Below, piece by piece: positions 1 to 6,540 of a stretch of 8,067 nt of DNA. The DNA is from DATECU01 sp035286745. GTDB taxonomy: Bacteria > Acidobacteriota > Vicinamibacteria > Fen-336. The notes under the pieces are model-generated. The model did no database searches. It was given only the letters and a program-made list of their open reading frames with translations, and was not told the DNA's origin. The stretch is taken from contig DATECU010000268.1 in the NCBI GenBank assembly GCA_035286745.1, forward strand, positions 1 through 8,067. The letters run 5' to 3'. Position 1 is the first letter of the stretch, and each line of letters begins with the position of its first letter. The position numbers and the translations under genes are program-made.

Positions 1-1407
1 CGCCCGCTTGCCGTTGGCCACCGCCTCGATCAGGTTGCGAGGACCGAAAGCCACGTCGCCCCCGGCGTAGATCCCGGAGGCGCTGGTGGCCAGGGTCTCG
101 GGGTCCACCCGGAGGGTGCCTCCCGGCGTCAGCTCGACTCCGTCCTCGGGCCTCAGGAAGGAGAGGTCCGCCTTCTGGCCGATGGCCAGGATGCAGGCGT
201 CGGCCTCGATGGTGATCACGTCCTCGTCGTCGTACTCCGGCGCAAAACGGCCTGAGGCGTCGAACACGGACTTGACGCCGCGCAGCTCGATGGCCCGAAG
301 CCGCCCCCCACCCAGGAAGCGCTTGGGGCCGCGGCGGGTCAGGAAGGCCACCCCTTCCTTGCGGGCCTCGTCGAACTCCTCATGGCCGGCGGTGGTGCGC
401 AGCGCCGGCATCTCGTCGAAGCGCTCCAGCGAAACCACCGTCACCTCGGTGGCGCCTCCGCGCAAGGCGGCGCGGGCCGAGTCGAAAGCCTCCTTCTGCC
501 GAGCGTCGGCTTGGCTCGCCAGCTCGGCCAGCTCCTCGTCGGCGTCGCGGGAGCCTCGAAGAGCCGTGCGGGCGGCGTCGAAAGCCACGAAGCCGCCCCC
601 GATCACCACCACTCTCCGGCCCAGGCTCATGCGATAGCCGCGGTTCACGTTCAGCAGATAGTCGATGGCCTTCACCACCCCGTCCTGCTCCACACCGGGG
701 AGCTGGAGGTCGCGACCCTTGGCGACCCCCACCGACAGGAACACCGCCTCGAAGCCCTCGTGCTTCAGCTCTCGGAGGCCAAAACCGGGCCGGAGCGGGG
801 TGCCCAGCTTCAGGGTTACGCCTAACTCTATGATCTTCTCCACCTCGGCCTGGATCAAAGTCCGCGGCAAGCGGTATTCGGGGATGCCGAAGCGCATCAT
901 GCCGCCGGGCTCGTTCAGGGCCTCGAAGACGGTAACCTGGTAGCCGAGCAGGGACAGATCGTGGGCCGCGGAGAGACCGGAGGGTCCGGAGCCCACCACC
1001 GCCACCTTGCGCCGGCTGGGCCGGGGGGTGGAGAGCGCCACCACCGGGAGGTGGCCCGCATAGCGATTACCCTCGCCGACCAGGGCCTGGCGCAGCCGGT
1101 CCTGGGTGTCGGGGTGGATCGACTCGACGCCGTGGCGCTCGGTCAGGTAGCGCTTGAGGGCGCGGATGGAGATGGGCGCGTCGATGGTTCCCCGCCGGCA
1201 AGCGTCTTCGCAGGGAGCCGCGCACACCCGCCCGCACACCGAAGCGAAGGGGTTGGGGGCGCGGGCCACCAGGTAGGCTTCCTGGTCGCGGCCCTCGGCG
1301 ATGAGCTGGACATAGCGGCCGGCGTCGGTGGCCACTGGACAGCCCGCCTGGCACTTCACCTGGGCCTTCCAGTGGTCGAGGTCGGGCAGGCGAACGCGCA
1401 CCGGCAT
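1..1407 (-). CDS. GltD-like FAD/NAD(P)H oxidoreductase with N-terminal Fe-S domain (3' end off window)
   Basis: Translating the minus strand from the ATG at 1407 gives 469 codons with no stop, running off the left edge. Residues 19-73 form a GltD/dihydropyrimidine-dehydrogenase-type iron-sulfur domain: CQAGCP at 19-24, then cysteines 58, 62, 66 and 70 in VCGRVCAAPCEDAC. An FAD Rossmann motif GSGPSG lies at 139-144, followed by GGMMRFGIPEYRLP (168-181), typical of GltD. A second dinucleotide motif GGGFVAFD at 270-277 should bind NAD(P)H, and the FAD-closing GGD motif is at 449-451. Known relatives move electrons between NAD(P)H and a partner protein (glutamate synthase large subunit, ferredoxin or another redox subunit). 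No partner is visible, so glutamate synthase itself is not established. An insertion flanked by near-identical peptides follows the NAD(P)H motif (see findings). No strong Shine-Dalgarno precedes the ATG. A GTG at 1437 is in frame and would add ten residues; the nearest upstream in-frame stop is about 1507-1509. Family call is firm, substrate unknown. Confidence 0.9.
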   Translation of the reverse strand, partial: MPVRVRLPDLDHWKAQVKCQAGCPVATDAGRYVQLIAEGRDQEAYLVARAPNPFASVCGRVCAAPCEDACRRGTIDAPISIRALKRYLTERHGVESIHPDTQDRLRQALVGEGNRYAGHLPVVALSTPRPSRRKVAVVGSGPSGLSAAHDLSLLGYQVTVFEALNEPGGMMRFGIPEYRLPRTLIQAEVEKIIELGVTLKLGTPLRPGFGLRELKHEGFEAVFLSVGVAKGRDLQLPGVEQDGVVKAIDYLLNVNRGYRMSLGRRVVVIGGGFVAFDAARTALRGSRDADEELAELASQADARQKEAFDSARAALRGGATEVTVVSLERFDEMPALRTTAGHEEFDEARKEGVAFLTRRGPKRFLGGGRLRAIELRGVKSVFDASGRFAPEYDDEDVITIEADACILAIGQKADLSFLRPEDGVELTPGGTLRVDPETLATSASGIYAGGDVAFGPRNLIEAVANGKRA

Positions 1408-1645
1408 GTCTAGCTCGCGGCGCCGCGCCGGCTCCACATGACGGGCGTCATATCCAAGCGGATCAGTCGGTTGGGCATGGCTGGCGGGTTTGCAAGGGCA
1501 ATGCCGTCAGCGAAGGCCCATTTGGCGCGGACTTCCGCAATGATGCAAACAGATCAGCGCAAGAAACGCGGAAGGGCGGTTCCGGTCCGCAATTCCTTCG
1601 AAACAACGCGGTGGGCGGTGCGGTAGAATCCTCGCGGCCCCTCCG
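1408..1645. promoter_or_regulatory. Divergent intergenic spacer between oxidoreductase and kinase genes
   Basis: These 238 bp lie between two divergently transcribed genes and must hold both promoters unless the genes are leaderless. On the plus strand TAGAAT (1624-1629) matches five of six bases of a sigma-70 -10 box, but no good -35 box sits 16-18 bp upstream, and it would leave only about ten bases of leader. Two small inverted repeats are present: GCGGA-CT-TCCGC at 1527-1538 and CGGAA-N6-TTCCG at 1569-1584. They could be operator half-sites, or chance in GC-rich DNA. I see no RNA gene or riboswitch. A 62-codon plus-strand frame (1438-1626) has no recognisable content. Confidence 0.4.
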
Positions 1646-4195
1646 ATGCCTCGCAGCGCCGCCCTGACAGATCGACGAGACTCCAAGGGCGTGGTGGAGA
1701 CCGTGTTGGCCCAGAGCTGCGAGCTCCTCAGGGCCTCGCACGGCTGCATCTATCAATGCGCGCCGGACGGTTCGGCCCTGGAGCTTCGTCTGGCCACCGG
1801 CCTGTTCCAGCCGGGGCAGGTCGACCCCGCCCCCGGCCGGGATCTGGTTCGTGAGGTGTGCCGGCGCGGCCACCCGTTGCTGGTTGAGGACTACCGGGCA
1901 TGGCCGGGCCGCAAGGGGGTTGTCGGCGACATCCGCTCTATGCTCGCGGCACCCCTCGAATCCGAGGGCCGGGTGGTGGGCGTGGTCGGGTTGGCCCATG
2001 ACCTGGGATCCGATCGGACCTTTGCCCACGCCGATGAGGAGATCCTGGGCCGGTTCGCGCAACTGGCCGGCATCGCCCTGGACAACGCCCGGCTGTACGC
2101 GGAGGAGCGGCGGTCGCACGAAGAGGCGGAGCGGCTTCGGGCCGCCACCCTGGCGTTAAGCGCGAGCCTCGATCTGCAAGAGGTCCTGGTCCGGATCCTG
2201 ACCGAGCTCCGGAAGGTCGTCCCTCACGACAGCGCGTCGGTCCAGGAGCTCAGGGGCACCAGGCTGGAGGTCATCGGAGGCCACGGCTTCACCAACCTGC
2301 CCGAGATCCTGGGGCTGAGCTTCGACATCTCCTCAACCGACTACCCCAACCACGAGGTGGCGCGGCGGCGAGCCCCGGTGATCGTGGCCGATGCTCCAGC
2401 CAGCTATCCCCTCTTCGATGCGGTGCCTCACGCCAAGGCCGGGATCCGCTCCTTCCTCGGCGTGCCGTTGCTGTTCGGCGACCGTCTCATCGGCATGCTC
2501 GCGCTCGACAGCAAGCAGGTGGGCTACTTCACCGAGCACCATGCCCAGCTTGCGCTCGCCTTCGCCGCCCAGGCGGCGATCGCCATTCAGAACGCCCGGC
2601 TCCACGCCGAAGCCCAGGCGGAGATCGCCGAGCGGAAGCGGGCGGAGGCTCGACTGGAGGAGAGCCAGACCCTGCTGCGCACCATCATCGAGTCGGAGCC
2701 GGAGTGCGTGAAGCTGGTGGCCGCCGACGGCACGCTGTTGCAGATGAACCCGGCGGGGCTGGCCATGATCGAGGCCGACTCCCTGGAACAGGTGCTGGGA
2801 GCACCACTCAGCAGGCTGGTGCTGCCCCCATGGCGATCCGCGTTTGGCGCGCTCATCCGGGCCGTGTTTGGGGGCGAGACCGGCGCCCTCGAGTTCGAGA
2901 TCGAAGGCCTGAAGGGCGGCCGGCGATGGTTGGACACCCGCGCCGTGCCCCTGCGCAACCCCAAGGGCGAGATCGTGGCTCTCTTGGGGGTCACCCGCGA
3001 CGTCACCGCCCGCAAGCAGGCCGAGCAGGCGCTCCGGGAGCGCGACGAGCAGCTCCGGCAGGCCCACAAGATCGAGGCCGTGGGACGGCTGGCGGGGGGT
3101 GTCGCCCACGACTTCAACAACCTCCTGAACGTGATCATGGGCTACTGCGAGCTGCTGCTCCGAGATCTGGCCCCCGGAACCCAGGCCCGGGGACGGCTCG
3201 ACCAGATCCTGAGGGCGGCCGACCGGGCCGCATCGTTGACCCGGCAGCTCCTGGCCTTCAGCCGGCGGCAGGTTCTGCAGCCGCGAATGCTCGCCCTGAA
3301 CGCGGTGGTCCTGGACACCGAGAGCATGATCCGGCGCCTGATCGGCGAAGACATCCAGGTGGTCACGGTGGCAGGCACCGCGATCGGCCAGGTCAAGGCG
3401 GATCCGGGGCAGATCGAGCAAGTGCTGATGAACCTGGCCGTGAACGCCCGCGACGCCATGCCACGCGGTGGCAGCTTGACCATCGAGACCAAGCGGGCCG
3501 ACCTGTGCCCAGACGACCCGCGTCGACCGGCCTGGCTCCCGGCCGGCGCCTACGTGATGCTGGCGGTGACCGACACCGGCATGGGGATGGACGCCGACAC
3601 GCTGACCCATCTCTTCGAGCCGTTCTTCACCACCAAGGAGCAGGGCAAGGGAACCGGCCTGGGCCTGGCCACCGTGTACGGAATCGTCAAGCAGAGCGGC
3701 GGCTACGTGCTGGTCGAGAGCGAGCTGGGGCGGGGATCCAGCTTCCGCATCTACCTGCCCCGCGTCGACGAAGGCACGCCAGCGCCCGAGGCCTGGGCCG
3801 CCGCCGTCCCGGCCGCCCGCGGATCCGAGACCGTCCTGGTGGTGGAGGACGAACCCGCGCTCCTGGATTTCGTCCGCGAGCTGCTGCGGGAGAGCGGCTA
3901 CACCGCCCTGCCGGCCCGAACCGTGGGTGAAGCCGCCCGTCTCTGCGAAAGCCACCCGGGGCCCATCGACCTGCTGCTCACCGACTTGGTGATGCCCGAC
4001 ATGAGCGGTCCCGAGCTGGCGGCGCGTCTGGCTCCGGTGCGGCCGCAGATGAAGGTCCTCTTCATGTCCGGCTACACCGACGACGCGCTGGGGCCTCACG
4101 GAATGCTCGATCCGGGTGTGGCCCTGCTCCAGAAGCCCTTCACCGCCGAGGCCCTGACCCACAAGATCCGCGAGGTCCTGACCCCACGGGCGTGA
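1646..4195 (+). CDS. Soluble hybrid sensor histidine kinase, GAF-GAF-PAS-HisKA-HATPase-REC
   Basis: This 849-residue protein has no membrane segment or signal peptide, so it should sense a cytoplasmic signal. In order it shows a GAF domain (about 15-153), a short helical linker, a second GAF domain (about 175-320), a PAS/PAC module (about 337-455), a dimerisation/phosphoacceptor domain with GGVAHDFNN and His488, and an ATPase domain. The ATPase domain has the N-box (N596/N600), DTGMG (643-647), EPFFTTK (658-664) and GKGTGLGL (667-674). A C-terminal receiver follows with acidic pair E734/D735, phosphoacceptor Asp780 in LLTDLVMPD, Ser808 and Lys830. All catalytic residues are present, so it should autophosphorylate and pass phosphate to its own receiver. 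No HPt domain or DNA-binding regulator is in the window, so the output is unknown. The ATG at 1646 is the only plausible start: the frame is open back to a TGA at 1541 without another ATG, GTG or TTG. It lacks an obvious ribosome binding site. The signal is not predictable. Confidence 0.93.
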   Translation: MPRSAALTDRRDSKGVVETVLAQSCELLRASHGCIYQCAPDGSALELRLATGLFQPGQVDPAPGRDLVREVCRRGHPLLVEDYRAWPGRKGVVGDIRSMLAAPLESEGRVVGVVGLAHDLGSDRTFAHADEEILGRFAQLAGIALDNARLYAEERRSHEEAERLRAATLALSASLDLQEVLVRILTELRKVVPHDSASVQELRGTRLEVIGGHGFTNLPEILGLSFDISSTDYPNHEVARRRAPVIVADAPASYPLFDAVPHAKAGIRSFLGVPLLFGDRLIGMLALDSKQVGYFTEHHAQLALAFAAQAAIAIQNARLHAEAQAEIAERKRAEARLEESQTLLRTIIESEPECVKLVAADGTLLQMNPAGLAMIEADSLEQVLGAPLSRLVLPPWRSAFGALIRAVFGGETGALEFEIEGLKGGRRWLDTRAVPLRNPKGEIVALLGVTRDVTARKQAEQALRERDEQLRQAHKIEAVGRLAGGVAHDFNNLLNVIMGYCELLLRDLAPGTQARGRLDQILRAADRAASLTRQLLAFSRRQVLQPRMLALNAVVLDTESMIRRLIGEDIQVVTVAGTAIGQVKADPGQIEQVLMNLAVNARDAMPRGGSLTIETKRADLCPDDPRRPAWLPAGAYVMLAVTDTGMGMDADTLTHLFEPFFTTKEQGKGTGLGLATVYGIVKQSGGYVLVESELGRGSSFRIYLPRVDEGTPAPEAWAAAVPAARGSETVLVVEDEPALLDFVRELLRESGYTALPARTVGEAARLCESHPGPIDLLLTDLVMPDMSGPELAARLAPVRPQMKVLFMSGYTDDALGPHGMLDPGVALLQKPFTAEALTHKIREVLTPRA

Positions 4196-4213
4196 GGGCG
4201 GCGCCAAACGGAC

Positions 4214-4243
4214 ATTCACCACAAAGACACAAGGGGCACGGAG
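4214..4243 (+). repeat. Degenerate 'accacaaagacacaa' intergenic repeat
   Basis: The stretch contains accacaaagacacaa followed by ggggcacggag. It is a purine- and A-rich run with a loose 8-10 base cAAAg/cAcaA periodicity, clearly unlike the surrounding GC-rich DNA. It resembles a sequence class that recurs between genes in many environmental bacterial genomes (variants of 'accacaaagacacaaag'). The resemblance is from memory and its function is unknown. Only one copy is visible here. Confidence 0.5.
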
Positions 4244-4350
4244 AACGGAAGGCGACAGCGGTGTTGGTCTCCACTGCCCTGCTATGCCCGCACTCCTTAC
4301 GGCGCTCCACTTCCGTCCGTTCGGGGCACAGCGAAGCTGGCCACGGCGAC

Positions 4351-4390
4351 CCCCTCTCCCCCTTGGGGGGAGAGGCTGGGGTGAGGGAGG
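4351..4390 (+). repeat. Palindromic CCTCTCCCCC/GGGGGAGAGG dispersed repeat with G-rich tail
   Basis: A perfect 10-bp stem (4353-4362 with 4366-4375) encloses a 3-base loop and is followed by ctggggtgagggagg (4376-4390). The layout, a C/T-rich arm, a central hairpin, then GGGGTGAGGG, matches a very common extragenic palindrome in high-GC bacteria, recognisable when mistranslated as peptides like SPQPLPPRGRG. The hairpin lies between convergent genes and could help end transcription from either side, but it lacks a U-tract, so a classic intrinsic terminator is not supported. Confidence 0.65.
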
Positions 4391-4456
4391 CCTGCTGTTC
4401 ACTCCCTCGCATCGCCCAAGGCATCACACAACGCCAATCCCCAGCGAGTCCAGCCC

Positions 4457-4473
4457 CTGTCGACTGTCGACTA
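4457..4473 (+). repeat. Short tandem heptamer repeat (ctgtcga)
   Basis: Two exact copies of ctgtcga (4457-4463 and 4464-4470) are followed by cta and, a few bases later, by a degenerate ctgtc at 4478-4482. The unit contains overlapping GTCGAC palindromes. Similar ctgtcgact runs occur as simple intergenic repeats elsewhere, but with only two perfect units here chance is not excluded. Confidence 0.4.
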
Positions 4474-4491
4474 CCGGCTGTCAAGTGCCGT

Positions 4492-5229
4492 TCAGAACCC
4501 GATCTTGCGCATCACGGCCCTTGGCAGCAGGCGGATGACCGCCATGATCCAGCGCCAGATGGGTGGCGCGTAGACGACCGGGGTGCCCCGGTCGATCGCC
4601 CGCAGAACGATTCTGGCCACGTCGTCCGGTTCGCCGGCGAAAGGCGGGGGCGTGAGGCCGTCCGTCATCGAGGTCTTGACGAAGCCGGGCTTCACACAAA
4701 CCGTCTTGAGGCCCTGAGCGCGGAACTTGTGGTCGAGACCCTCCAGGTAGTGGGACAGGCCGGCCTTGGCCGCACCGTACAACACGACCGGCTTGCGACC
4801 TCGCTCGCCAGCCACGGAGCTGAAGACGCACAGCGTCCCCCCACCACGGGCCAGAAGCCGCTTCCGGGCCTCCTCGCAGAAGAGCACAGCCCCCGAGAAG
4901 TCGGCCTCCAGAACCCGCCGGGCCAGGGTCGCGTCTTCTTCCAACCGCTCCTGGGGGGCAAAGAGCCCGGCGGTCACCACCACCGCATCCAGGCCGCCTA
5001 GCGCTTTCTCGGCGGCGGCCAGCGCGGCACCGAAGCCTTCGGGCTGAAGCAGATCGCAGGCCGCCACGCCGACCGTGCCCCGCCCCGCGCGCACCTCGAG
5101 GTCCCGCGCGCTGCGGGTCAGGTCCTCGGTGTCCCGGCCCAGCAAGAACAGCCCGTCTCCGCGCGCGGCCATCAGCCGGGCCAGAGCCCGACCCATGCCC
5201 TTGCTGGCTCCCAGAAAGGCGACTCTCAT
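4492..5229 (-). CDS. dprE2: DprE2-like short-chain dehydrogenase/reductase (polyprenylphosphoryl-2-keto-ribose reductase)
   Basis: This 245-residue protein is a classical short-chain reductase. The cofactor motif GASKGMG is at residues 7-13, a VVVTAG strand stands in for NNAG, and the catalytic triad is Ser138, Tyr151 and Lys155 (YGAAK). The SSAGERGR-type segment (SSVAGERGRKP) and the C-terminal tail, YAPPIWRWIMAVIRLLPRA then VMRKIGF, closely resemble Mycobacterium tuberculosis DprE2, whose tail reads [20 protein letters not shown]. In mycobacteria DprE2 reduces the 2-keto intermediate made by DprE1 to decaprenylphosphoryl-D-arabinose; the amphipathic tail may hold the enzyme at the membrane near its lipid substrate. 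Length is close to the family norm (about 250). The start ATG overlaps the stop of the upstream DprE1-like gene (ATGA) and has a GGAG seven bases before it. A longer open frame reaching 5859 is only read-through into the neighbour's shadow frame. The sugar and lipid are inferred. Confidence 0.85.
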   Translation of the reverse strand: MRVAFLGASKGMGRALARLMAARGDGLFLLGRDTEDLTRSARDLEVRAGRGTVGVAACDLLQPEGFGAALAAAEKALGGLDAVVVTAGLFAPQERLEEDATLARRVLEADFSGAVLFCEEARKRLLARGGGTLCVFSSVAGERGRKPVVLYGAAKAGLSHYLEGLDHKFRAQGLKTVCVKPGFVKTSMTDGLTPPPFAGEPDDVARIVLRAIDRGTPVVYAPPIWRWIMAVIRLLPRAVMRKIGF

Positions 5230-5240
5230 GGCGTGTCTCC
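5226..5240 (-). promoter_or_regulatory. Ribosome binding site and ATGA stop/start overlap
   Basis: On the minus strand GGAG (5240-5237) precedes the reductase ATG (5229-5227) by seven bases. The ATG shares the ATGA tetranucleotide with the TGA stop (5228-5226) of the oxidoreductase gene. This fixes the reductase start and suggests translational coupling, giving matched amounts of the two partner enzymes. Confidence 0.75.
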
Positions 5241-6536
5241 GAAGATCCTCACCGACTGGGCGCTCCTGATCCGCCCCTCGGGGTCCCACTGCCGGCGAAT
5301 CCGCAGCCACTCCGCAAGCCGCGGCTCCATGGCCCGAAAGTGCTGGGGCCGGGTGAACTGGTCCTTGGTCAGGTACACGCGGCCTCCCTCGGCAATCACC
5401 AACTCGTTGAGCGCATCGACCAGCGCCTGGGTGTGGTCGCGCACCGGAATGTCGAGGGCGATGGAGATGCCGGGCTTGGGGAAAGACAAAAGCCCCACAC
5501 CCTCGGCCCCGCAGTCCTTGATCACGCACAGCATGGACGCCCCGCCCAACCGAGTCAGCAACTCCAGGAAGCGGCGGGCAGCGCCCCGCCCGGCCGCGTC
5601 GGGCAGCACGCACTGGTACTGGGTGAAGCCTCGAGGGCCGTACATGCGGTTCCAGTGGCCGATGGCGTCCAGGGGATAGAAGAAGGCCTCGGGGTGCCTG
5701 AGCTTGCGCTTCAGCCGCGGCAGGTGAGTGCCGTAGTAGAGCGCATTGAACAGCCGTACCGTCAGCCGGCTCACCACGAAGCCGGGCAACACGAAGGGCA
5801 CCGCCGGGCGCCGCTGCGGAGCCGGGAAGGCGGGTGGCGCCTCGCCGGGTTCCGCCCACCTCCCGCGCATGAGAATGCCGCGGCCCAGTCTGGCACCGCG
5901 GCTCAGGCAGTCGATCCAGCCCATGGTGTAGGGCCAGTCCTTCCCCGCTTCCTTGAGCCCGTCAATGAAGCGATCGATGTCGTGGATGCGTTCGGTCTCG
6001 GCCAGGATCCAAGAGGAGGGGACCCGGGTGAGGCGGGCCTCCACTTCCAGGATGTGGCCGGTCAGGCCCATGCCGCCGACGGTGGCTCGGAACAACTCGT
6101 CTTCCAGGTCGGGGCCGCACTCCACCACCCTGCCGTCCGCTGCCCTGAGCTTGAGCCGCCGCACATGAGCCCCGAAGCAGCCGTCGCGGTGGTGGTTCTT
6201 GCCGTGGACGTCCGACGCCACCATCCCGCCTAGCGTTATGTACTGGGTGCCGGGGGCGATCGGCGAATAGAAGCCCCGGGGCAGGAACAGCCGATTCAGG
6301 GCCTGCAAGCTGAGGCCGGCCTCGGCCCGGAAGACGCCGCTCTCGGGGGCGAAGGACAAGAGCCGGTCGGCCAGGACCGAAGAAGCCACCACGGCGCCCG
6401 CCTGTGCCGGCAGCGACGAGTCGCCGTAGGAGCGACCCAGGCCGCGGGAGAGGGCCCGATCGCGAGTCAGGTCCTCGAAGTCCTCGGAGCGCACCTCCCG
6501 CCCCGGCCTCGGCAGCCGGCCCCAACCCTCGATCAT
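5226..6536 (-). CDS. dprE1: DprE1-like FAD-dependent polyprenylphosphoryl-ribose 2'-oxidase
   Basis: This is a VAO/FAD_binding_4-type flavoprotein of 436 residues (M. tuberculosis DprE1 is about 460). It starts MIEGWGR, like the GWGR start region of DprE1. RGLGRSYGD (31-39) and SDVHGKNHH (108-116, with His111 and Lys113) match the FAD-binding and active-site segments of DprE1. VGGMGLTG follows, and the C-terminal TKDQ carries Lys391, matching the substrate-binding Lys418. The residue matching Cys387 is Ala360, in PGISIALDIP. DprE1 oxidises the 2'-hydroxyl of decaprenylphosphoryl-ribose; DprE2 then reduces the ketone with inverted stereochemistry. The adjacent DprE2-like gene strongly supports the same job on a polyprenyl-phosphate sugar here. 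I chose the ATG at 6536, four bases past the ThyX-like stop; a TTG at 6557 is in frame and would add seven residues while overlapping that gene. No prenyltransferase or arabinosyltransferase is visible, so the final glycan is unknown. Confidence 0.88.
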   Translation of the reverse strand: MIEGWGRLPRPGREVRSEDFEDLTRDRALSRGLGRSYGDSSLPAQAGAVVASSVLADRLLSFAPESGVFRAEAGLSLQALNRLFLPRGFYSPIAPGTQYITLGGMVASDVHGKNHHRDGCFGAHVRRLKLRAADGRVVECGPDLEDELFRATVGGMGLTGHILEVEARLTRVPSSWILAETERIHDIDRFIDGLKEAGKDWPYTMGWIDCLSRGARLGRGILMRGRWAEPGEAPPAFPAPQRRPAVPFVLPGFVVSRLTVRLFNALYYGTHLPRLKRKLRHPEAFFYPLDAIGHWNRMYGPRGFTQYQCVLPDAAGRGAARRFLELLTRLGGASMLCVIKDCGAEGVGLLSFPKPGISIALDIPVRDHTQALVDALNELVIAEGGRVYLTKDQFTRPQHFRAMEPRLAEWLRIRRQWDPEGRIRSAQSVRIFGDTP

Positions 6537-6540
6537 GGGC

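Larger units (their letters stand above)
4196..4491. other. Convergent intergenic spacer rich in dispersed repeats
   Basis: This 296-bp spacer separates the 3' ends of the kinase gene (plus) and the short-chain reductase gene (minus). It holds no convincing gene. Three repeat-like blocks, listed separately, lie at 4214-4243, 4351-4390 and 4457-4473. The DNA between them shows nothing I recognise. Open frames across it on both strands are continuations of shadow frames and give low-complexity peptides typical of such repeats. Confidence 0.7.

Noticed and set aside
86..1413. Plus-strand open frames across the left end
   Set aside because: They are shadows of the minus-strand oxidoreductase, which shows continuous, motif-complete coding through the same DNA.
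1411..1479. Possible 22-codon leader peptide ending two bases before the oxidoreductase ATG
   Set aside because: It has no ribosome binding site, no amino-acid run suggesting attenuation and no alternative hairpins that I can see.
1522..1539. Possible sigma-54 promoter (ttggcgcg...ccgca)
   Set aside because: The -24-like GG and -12-like GC are one base too far apart, and the -12 element lacks TTGC.
4353..4375. Rho-independent terminator
   Set aside because: The stem is perfect, but no T-run follows it in either direction, so I record it as a repeat palindrome only.
2333..4402. A 689-codon minus-strand open frame antisense to the kinase gene
   Set aside because: The plus strand encodes a full set of kinase motifs over the same DNA. 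The antisense peptide has no domain, is rich in Gly/His/Gln/Arg, and begins by translating the intergenic palindrome (PSPQPLPPRGRG), a typical high-GC shadow frame.
4492..5859. A 455-codon frame that would extend the short-chain reductase by about 210 residues at its N-terminus
   Set aside because: The extra part is the shadow of the DprE1-like gene. The reductase fold begins exactly at the ATG at 5229, which has a GGAG and overlaps the upstream stop.
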